Shown piece after piece: positions 6,852-11,682 of a stretch of DNA of 11,682 nt; the stretch's first letter is position 1; each line of letters opens with the position of its first letter. The stretch comes from Kosmotogaceae bacterium (GTDB lineage: Bacteria; Thermotogota; Thermotogae; Petrotogales; Kosmotogaceae), in NCBI GenBank assembly GCA_003444085.1, contig DLVL01000013.1, positions 1 through 11,682 of the forward strand, read 5' to 3'. The notes under the pieces are model-generated. The model was not told the DNA's origin. It did not search any database and saw only the letters and a list, made by a program, of their open reading frames with translations. A program made the translations under genes and the position numbers.

Positions 6852-7840
6852 AAAGTGTTGCGGCATTCCTGGTGATCCTGTTAGGGAGCCTGCTTCTTCT
6901 GCTATTAGCATCAACTTTTGGAACGGTGCATTTCTCTATCACCGAAGTCATGAGGATCATTGTCAATAGACCCGAGACTGTTAGAGCCAGTGTATATTTG
7001 AACCTCAGGTTACCAAGGGTGCTGATGGCCTTTCTTATAGGAGCAGCTCTCGCGGTTTCAGGTGAAGGACTGCAGTTGACTTTGAAGAATCCCCTTGCCG
7101 ATCCTTATATAATTGGAATATCCGCAGGAGCTTCTTTCGGCGCTGTTTTGTCTCTTTTTCTGAGAGAAGTATTCAGATTCACGATTAGCCTGGAGCTTCT
7201 ATCTCTCTTTTTTGCTCTTACAGCAGCATTTCTCACTTACTACGTTGCTAGAAGAGGCGGCAGCGCTTCTGTCACATCATTAATACTTAGTGGAGTGATT
7301 ATCTCATTCTTGTTCAATGCAGCCGTGACGTTTCTGGTGGTCTTTGCGTGGCGTAACATAATCACCTTGCATTTCTGGTCACTCGGATCACTTTCTGGTG
7401 TATCGTGGGAAGATATTCTCAAATTCACGCCATTTGCGGTAATCCAGTTTCTGGCTTTTATGGTGCTTCGTCGGAAGATGATCATCATGGCTGCTGGTGA
7501 AGAACATGCCATAACGGTGGGACTTAATCCAGAGAGAATCAAGGGTGCAGTATTCTTCCTGGTTGCCTTAACAGTTTCTATAGCGGTTTCTATAGCAGGG
7601 CTTATAGGATTCGTCGGACTTGTAATTCCCCATATAGTCAGAATGATCTTCGGCGTAGATTCAAGAGCTGGTCTTTTGGCAAATAGCCTTGTTGGTGGTG
7701 CTTTTCTGGTTGCCTGTGACACCGTTGCTCGGACATTGTTCCAGCCAACGGAATTGCCTATTGGTGCTATTACTGCTCTGGTGGGAGCTCCCGTTTTCAT
7801 ATATCTTTTGCGCCGAAAGGAAGTTATTGGAAGTGGGTAG
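6848..7840 (+). CDS. btuC: Cobalamin ABC transporter, FecCD/BtuC-type permease
   Basis: This is a 330-residue integral membrane protein with about ten hydrophobic helices. ATG 6848 overlaps the btuF stop by four bases, so the two are translationally coupled. Signature FecCD regions are present: LRLPRVLMAFLIGAALAVSG (53-72), then NPLADPYIIGISAGASFGA (81-99), and near the C-terminus GLIGFVGLVIPHIVRM (251-266), the cytoplasmic region that contacts the ATPase. It forms the dimeric channel through which BtuF-delivered cobalamin enters, driven by the next gene's ATPase. Length and motif order are normal. The 186-residue antisense frame inside it is a shadow. Confidence 0.92.
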   Translation: MKSVAAFLVILLGSLLLLLLASTFGTVHFSITEVMRIIVNRPETVRASVYLNLRLPRVLMAFLIGAALAVSGEGLQLTLKNPLADPYIIGISAGASFGAVLSLFLREVFRFTISLELLSLFFALTAAFLTYYVARRGGSASVTSLILSGVIISFLFNAAVTFLVVFAWRNIITLHFWSLGSLSGVSWEDILKFTPFAVIQFLAFMVLRRKMIIMAAGEEHAITVGLNPERIKGAVFFLVALTVSIAVSIAGLIGFVGLVIPHIVRMIFGVDSRAGLLANSLVGGAFLVACDTVARTLFQPTELPIGAITALVGAPVFIYLLRRKEVIGSG

Positions 7841-8609
7841 AGCAGCGGAAATAAAGGCCTTGAGATACTCTTACGGTAACGGAGATGTTCTTAACGGAAT
7901 TGATCTTGATGTAGAACGCGGTGAAGTTATAGGTCTTCTGGGAGAGAATGGAAGCGGTAAAAGCACGTTGTTGAAGATCATCGCAGGAATCTTGAGAGAT
8001 TACGAAGGAAGCGTAAGAGTGTTTGATGAAGAAGTCTCCAGAACGACCAACAAGCGATTGGCCAGAATGATAGCTTATCTTCCGCAGTTCTTTGTGCCCA
8101 CCTTCGATCTTAGAGTTAGGACTATAGTCACTTTTGGAAGAAACCCATTTGTGGGATTTATGAAGGGTCTCACTGGTAATGATATTGAGATCGTTAATCG
8201 CTCGATGAAAGCAGCAGATGTCATTGGGTTCTCGGAAAGACTGTATTCGACGCTCAGCGGAGGGGAAAGGCAGCGAACCGTTATTGCCAAAGCACTGGCC
8301 CAGGAAGGGAAAATGCTCCTGATGGATGAGTTTTCTGCGCATCTGGATCCTGGTCATTCTCAGAAGGTTACGAAGATCGCACTGGAACTGGCAAGAGAGA
8401 AGAAGCTTTCGGTAATAGCGGCCTTTCATGATATCAATCAGGCCATCAGCATGTCAGACAGGTTGCTCTTTCTCAAAGATGGTAATGTGATTGCACTTGG
8501 TAGTTCTGATGAGGTAGTCAACGAGAATCTGATGAAAGAAGTCTATGATGCTGATACCTGCATACTGGAGAATCCCGTAAACAAGAAGCCTCTCGTGATA
8601 TTTTCCTGA
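7827..8609 (+). CDS. btuD: Cobalamin ABC transporter, ATP-binding protein
   Basis: This is about 260 residues. Two starts are plausible: TTG 7827 (5 bases after AGGA) and GTG 7833 (11 bases after it). I chose TTG for its spacing; either way the gene overlaps the end of btuC by 8-14 bases. The much longer upstream frame reads out of btuC and is not the start. Numbered from TTG, all ABC ATPase elements are intact: Walker A GENGSGKST (39-47), Q-loop Q87 in YLPQF, signature LSGGERQR (143-150), Walker B KMLLMDEF (162-169, E168 catalytic) and switch histidine H201 in AAFHDIN. It belongs to the FepC/BtuD group that pairs with FecCD permeases. It hydrolyses ATP on the cytoplasmic face. Nothing unusual apart from the rare start codon. 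Confidence 0.92.
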   Translation: MEVGRAAEIKALRYSYGNGDVLNGIDLDVERGEVIGLLGENGSGKSTLLKIIAGILRDYEGSVRVFDEEVSRTTNKRLARMIAYLPQFFVPTFDLRVRTIVTFGRNPFVGFMKGLTGNDIEIVNRSMKAADVIGFSERLYSTLSGGERQRTVIAKALAQEGKMLLMDEFSAHLDPGHSQKVTKIALELAREKKLSVIAAFHDINQAISMSDRLLFLKDGNVIALGSSDEVVNENLMKEVYDADTCILENPVNKKPLVIFS

Positions 8610-8634
8610 TAATTGGTTTTTGAATCCAGATGTT

Positions 8635-8662
8635 TTGTTGAAAGGGCTCACTGTGATATAAT
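8635..8662 (+). promoter_or_regulatory. Orphan extended -10 promoter downstream of btuD
   Basis: A perfect TATAAT (8657-8662) is directly preceded by TGA, giving an extended -10. TTGTTG (8635-8640; three of six) lies 16 bases upstream. TTGAAA (8638-8643) is a better hexamer but would leave only 13 bases. Transcription would start near G8669. No gene in this direction follows before the terminator. Confidence 0.5.
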
Positions 8663-8668
8663 AATGCC

Positions 8669-8744
8669 GTGTTTGCCCGTATCTTTAGGAAAACAAGGGG
8701 GGCCGTCTCAGCTCAGCGATAACTGAGACGGCGCTTTTTATTTT
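8669..8744 (+). ncRNA. Candidate small RNA of about 76 nt
   Basis: This is defined only by the orphan promoter at 8635-8662 and the intrinsic terminator at 8702-8744. The 33 bases before the hairpin contain AGGAAAACAAGGGGGG, a purine-rich single strand with possible ribosome-site-like or base-pairing character. A 17-codon leaderless frame starting with GTG at 8669 also exists but reaches into the hairpin loop and is not convincing. It does not match any small-RNA family I know. The same end could also be only the 3' tail of the btuFCD message. Confidence 0.35.
8702..8744 (+). terminator. Strong rho-independent terminator
   Basis: GCCGTCTCAG (8702-8711) and CTGAGACGGC (8723-8732) are perfect reverse complements around an 11-base loop, followed by GCTTTTTATTTT. 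It ends the btuFCD transcript, 92 bases after the btuD stop. Read on the minus strand, the stem is followed by CCCCCTTGTTTT, so it may also weakly end htrA transcription from the other side. Confidence 0.9.
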
Positions 8745-8754
8745 CCAGGAAGTC

Positions 8755-10143
8755 TCATTCCTGGTATTCAAACGAAGCGATGAAAGTCACAGATTCCCTT
8801 GCCACGAAGAGACTCACATGATCACCTTTCATGATGCTTCCCACTGCAAATTCGTAGTCTTCCAGCGATTTGACCGAGAAGAACTCACCCATTATGCTTA
8901 CTTTGGTTATTATGTCATCTGCTCTTATACCAACTATTGAAGCAGGTTTTCCGGACTTCACTTCCTTAACTATTACACCGTCTATTTCCCTTTTTATACC
9001 CAGCCTTTCAATGTCTTCTGCTGTAAGAGCTGCAACTACAAGGCCGAGTTTATCATCAGCAAGAGTTTCTTCAGGAGGTTGCTCCGAAGAAAGCAGCTCT
9101 CTTTCGTGGCCCAGGATAACTTCAATTTGAAGCACTTCGCCCATACGATTCACTGTTATTGTCACAGTGGCACCAGGAGGATAGTTCCTGATCGCTGCTC
9201 CAAGGCTTTCTGCACTGGTTATGTCCTGATTATCTACTTTCTTGACCACATCGAGAGGCCTTATACCTGCTCTGTCTGCGGGTCCACCCGGAACAACGTC
9301 GGTGATTAGAGCTCCAGTGTTGGTCTGTAGGTTCAGAGATTTGACGAGATTCTCATTGACTGTTCTGTGGTAAACACCCAGGAAGGCCTTTTCAGCAACC
9401 CCGCTCTCAATGAGTGCATCGACAAACCTCATGGCAACATCTATAGGGATGGCAAAACCCAGGGCTGTCCCCACTTGTGGTGCAACGAGTGCAGTGTTTA
9501 TACCAATAACCTCCCCATGGATATTGAGCAAAGGCCCGCCACTATTTCCTGGATTGATAGCAGCATCGGTTTGAATTAGATTAGAGTAGTAACCAGAACC
9601 GTCGGGCTTAGGAATTTGCCGCTCCACCGCGCTAACTACACCAACAGTAACGGTTTGCTGGAATCCGAGAGGATTACCTATCGCGATTGCCCACTCTCCG
9701 ATTCTGAGCATGCTGGAACTACCAATCTTGATTGTAGGGAGCTTTTTATCTTCTGCATTGATCTTGATTACAGCAAGATCAAGCTCTCTATCGCCGCCAA
9801 TGTACTCAGCTGGATAAGTGCTTCCGTCCAGCAGAGTAACCTGAATCCTTGTAGCGTTCTGCACAACATGGTCGTTCGTCATTATGTATCCTTCTTCGTC
9901 AAAAATGAAGCCTGAACCTATACCTTCCCTTGGTGGTATGTCACCAAAGAACCTGCGAAAGAATTCATCAAGAAAAGGATCAAGGCCACCGAAAGAGTCC
10001 CTTACCTGTACCTCAACTCTAACCACTGCAGGAGCCGCGACTTCCACAACGTTCACTATGGGATTCTCGTAATCAGGATTCACAATTGCAAAAGTGGTTA
10101 GTGCAAGAACTACAACAACGACTGAAACTAAGATTCTTTTCAT
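8755..10143 (-). CDS. HtrA/Deg-family periplasmic serine protease with two PDZ domains
   Basis: This is a 462-residue protein. ATG 10143 follows a GAGGTGA ribosome site. Residues 1-20 are a signal peptide (MKRILVSVVVVVLALTTFA). The trypsin-like domain (about 25-250) has the full catalytic triad: H92 in TNDHVV, D122 in LDLAVIKI and S201 in GNSGGPL, with the oxyanion-loop NPGNSGG intact. The regulatory LA loop is short (about 50-72). PDZ1 spans roughly 255-345 (FLGVYHRTV... GGPADRAGIRPLDVVKKVDN) and PDZ2 roughly 365-458 (LGLVVAALTAEDIERLGI... GKPASIVGIRADDIITKV). Such proteases degrade or hold misfolded envelope proteins; the domain order is that of DegP/DegQ. The gene follows mutL in the same direction after a 146-base gap, so it probably has its own promoter. 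DegP, DegQ and HtrA cannot be told apart here. Confidence 0.95.
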   Translation of the reverse strand: MKRILVSVVVVVLALTTFAIVNPDYENPIVNVVEVAAPAVVRVEVQVRDSFGGLDPFLDEFFRRFFGDIPPREGIGSGFIFDEEGYIMTNDHVVQNATRIQVTLLDGSTYPAEYIGGDRELDLAVIKINAEDKKLPTIKIGSSSMLRIGEWAIAIGNPLGFQQTVTVGVVSAVERQIPKPDGSGYYSNLIQTDAAINPGNSGGPLLNIHGEVIGINTALVAPQVGTALGFAIPIDVAMRFVDALIESGVAEKAFLGVYHRTVNENLVKSLNLQTNTGALITDVVPGGPADRAGIRPLDVVKKVDNQDITSAESLGAAIRNYPPGATVTITVNRMGEVLQIEVILGHERELLSSEQPPEETLADDKLGLVVAALTAEDIERLGIKREIDGVIVKEVKSGKPASIVGIRADDIITKVSIMGEFFSVKSLEDYEFAVGSIMKGDHVSLFVARESVTFIASFEYQE

Positions 10144-10197
10144 AACATCACCTCTTCATCCAAGATATTTGATAATCGCAACTCAAAGTTATGACAG

Positions 10198-10222
10198 AAA
10201 ACAGTCCTGACTTTGTTCAGGA
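10198..10222 (-). terminator. Weak hairpin with T-rich tail after mutL
   Basis: Reading the minus strand, TCCTGA (10222 to 10217) and TCAGGA (10210 to 10205) form a 6-bp stem with a 6-base loop, followed by CTGTTTTCTG. It lies about 70 bases after the mutL stop and before htrA. The stem is short and the T-run interrupted, so it could be a partial terminator that separates mutL from htrA, or chance. Confidence 0.3.
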
Positions 10223-10289
10223 GTTATCTGTAAGATTCTCATAAGCGGAGTCTATGTCTGTGTATAACGCGGGAAGCTTGCCTTGAGTA

Positions 10290-11682
10290 TCATCTATCGA
10301 AGAATCGATCAAGATCTTTCAGTCCTATCTTCATAATCAGTGGTCTACCATGCGGACATACAGGCATTTCAATGTTACTCATTCTGACCAGGAGCTCACG
10401 GAGTTCTTCTTCTGAAAGCTTGTCCCCGGTCTTGACAGCTCTTCTACAGGCCATGGAAGAGAGGATATTGTCGAAGACCTTTTCGGGACCTTCGAGCACT
10501 TCAAGACGCAATTCTTCAATGATCTCATGCACGAGCGTACTGACTTGCGTCACATCGATCATCTGCGGAACGCCCTTAACAAAAAGGCTCGAGTTTCTGA
10601 GAATTACCTGGAAGCCGAAGTCTTCCAGTCGTTCACCCTTCTGAGCAAATGTCTCAACTTCAAGCTCATCCAGTCTTATCTCAATCTCAGATGTCAAATA
10701 CTGTGATGGGAAATGTTTCGATGTTTTCAACTGGTCAAACAGGATTCTCTCATGTGCTGCGTGCTGATCGATAATCATCAGTGAGTCGTCTGTGCGAGCA
10801 ATTACATAACGTTCGTTGAGCATGCCCACGAGAGTGAGATCTGAGATACTCTCTGGAATAGCCATCTCTCTGTCAAATCGATTGAGTCTATCAGTAGAAA
10901 TACTTCTGAAATCACTCGCTCTGAGAGGTTTTGCTGTGCCATAGCCTCGTGTTGTTGTAGATTCATTAAGCTTGAGAGGGCCCTGTCTTCGGGCCGGTGG
11001 TTCATTCTCAGCTTTATTCTCTTCATCGGTTTGCGATGCTCTGTCTCTGTCTATGGTAATCCTGAAACTCTGTCTACCTCGCAGAGCTTCCCGAACAGCA
11101 CGCTGTAATGCGTTCAACACAGGCTGGTTCTGACTGAATTTGACCTCGAGCTTCTGAGGATGAACATTAACATCTATCTCTGATGTATCGACGTGAATAA
11201 ACAGCACAGTGGATGGGAACCGCCCTTTCATGAGGGATTCTCCATAACCTCTTTCCACAGCGAAATTTAGAATAGGCATTCTAACATATCTTCCATTGAT
11301 GAAGAGATTCTCTCTCAGGCGATTCCCTCTGAATTTCTCTGGAAGGGTTACAAAGCCGGACACTCTGACATTCTTTTCGGAAAGGTCTACAGGAATCAGA
11401 TCGTCTCTTTCAAGGTCAGGATATACTGATAGGATTCTCTCCAGTGGCTCTTCGGTTTTCACAACATTGTAGACGGGTTCTCCGTCTCTTCTGAACAAAA
11501 AAGATATCGCCGGACTGCCAAGCATGAATCTCTGAAGTGTCTCAGTAACCATGCGCGCCTCAACCGTGGAGGACTTGAGGAATTTCCTTCTGGCTGGAGT
11601 ATTGAAGAGAAGGTCAAAGACTTCGATTGAGGTTCCTGGTGAGCACTGTACATTTGATTGTGAAGTCAATGATCCTCCTGAA
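10290..11682 (-). CDS. mutL: DNA mismatch repair protein MutL, endonuclease type (5' end outside window)
   Basis: The frame is open from the right edge to TGA at 10290-10292, giving 463 full codons. The TTG at 11669 is internal, since the codons upstream of it (S-G-G-S) stay in frame and the region matches the middle of MutL. Visible parts are the end of the GHKL ATPase domain (GTSIEVFDLLFNTPARRKFLK, with the conserved FNTPARRKF), the transducer domain with FINGRYVR and IDVNVHPQKLEVKF, a polar linker (about 10870-11080), and the C-terminal dimerisation/endonuclease domain. The latter has DQHAAHE (10749-10769), ACRRAVKTGDKL near 10440 and CPHGRP (10341-10358), the metal-site motifs of MutL proteins that nick the new strand, as in species without MutH. 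The usual last Glu of DQHA-x2-E-x4-E is Asp here. MutS is not in the window. Confidence 0.95.
   Translation of the reverse strand, partial: SGGSLTSQSNVQCSPGTSIEVFDLLFNTPARRKFLKSSTVEARMVTETLQRFMLGSPAISFLFRRDGEPVYNVVKTEEPLERILSVYPDLERDDLIPVDLSEKNVRVSGFVTLPEKFRGNRLRENLFINGRYVRMPILNFAVERGYGESLMKGRFPSTVLFIHVDTSEIDVNVHPQKLEVKFSQNQPVLNALQRAVREALRGRQSFRITIDRDRASQTDEENKAENEPPARRQGPLKLNESTTTRGYGTAKPLRASDFRSISTDRLNRFDREMAIPESISDLTLVGMLNERYVIARTDDSLMIIDQHAAHERILFDQLKTSKHFPSQYLTSEIEIRLDELEVETFAQKGERLEDFGFQVILRNSSLFVKGVPQMIDVTQVSTLVHEIIEELRLEVLEGPEKVFDNILSSMACRRAVKTGDKLSEEELRELLVRMSNIEMPVCPHGRPLIMKIGLKDLDRFFDR

Noticed and set aside
7240..7800. A 186-codon minus-strand frame
   Set aside because: It is the shadow of the BtuC-type permease, whose own frame shows the full family signature.
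8664..8726. Short peptide frame (ATG at 8664, 20 codons) between btuD and htrA
   Set aside because: Its start codon overlaps the promoter -10, it has no ribosome site, and it ends inside the terminator stem.

Overview
The window looks like a chromosomal segment of a bacterium with moderate GC content. HtrA with two PDZ domains, an endonuclease-type MutL, a fucose/arabinose-isomerase-like enzyme and the overall gene style remind me of a mesophilic member of the Thermotogota (Mesotoga or Kosmotoga type). That placement is an inference from memory; no search was possible and no rRNA or other marker gene is present.

Left part (1-3101). The minus strand begins with a sugar isomerase of the L-fucose/L-arabinose isomerase type that runs off the left edge. 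A stretch of about 450 bases without a clear gene follows. Next, on the minus strand, is an aminoglycoside 6-adenylyltransferase (ANT(6)) relative that is cut by a single in-frame TGA. Divergent from it is a GNAT acetyltransferase resembling streptothricin acetyltransferases. This pair looks like accessory, resistance-type material.

Middle part (3154-5627). It holds a membrane-anchored coiled-coil protein of unknown function (minus), the C-terminal half of an M23-type peptidase domain that lacks the first zinc-ligand half (minus), and a multi-pass membrane protein related to the YjdF/DUF2238 group (plus). The membrane-protein gene is preceded by a perfect 10-bp inverted repeat that overlaps a candidate promoter.

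Cobalamin module (5687-8744, plus). A well-formed promoter leads straight into a cobalamin riboswitch, a downstream hairpin and a tight three-gene operon: periplasmic binding protein (BtuF type), FecCD/BtuC permease and BtuD-type ATPase. The genes overlap by 4 and about 14 bases, as expected for one ABC importer whose synthesis falls when B12 is abundant. A strong rho-independent terminator closes the unit. Between btuD and this terminator is an extended -10 promoter with no gene after it, which predicts a transcript of about 76 nt: a candidate small RNA.

Right part (8755-11682, minus). A periplasmic HtrA/Deg serine protease lies downstream of mutL in the same direction. mutL is cut by the right window edge and carries the metal-binding endonuclease motifs at its C-terminus.

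No tRNA, rRNA, CRISPR array or insertion sequence was seen. The observations most worth a second look are the nonsense-interrupted ANT(6) gene, the orphan promoter-terminator pair after btuD, the palindromic operator-like site before the YjdF-like gene, and the half M23 domain.
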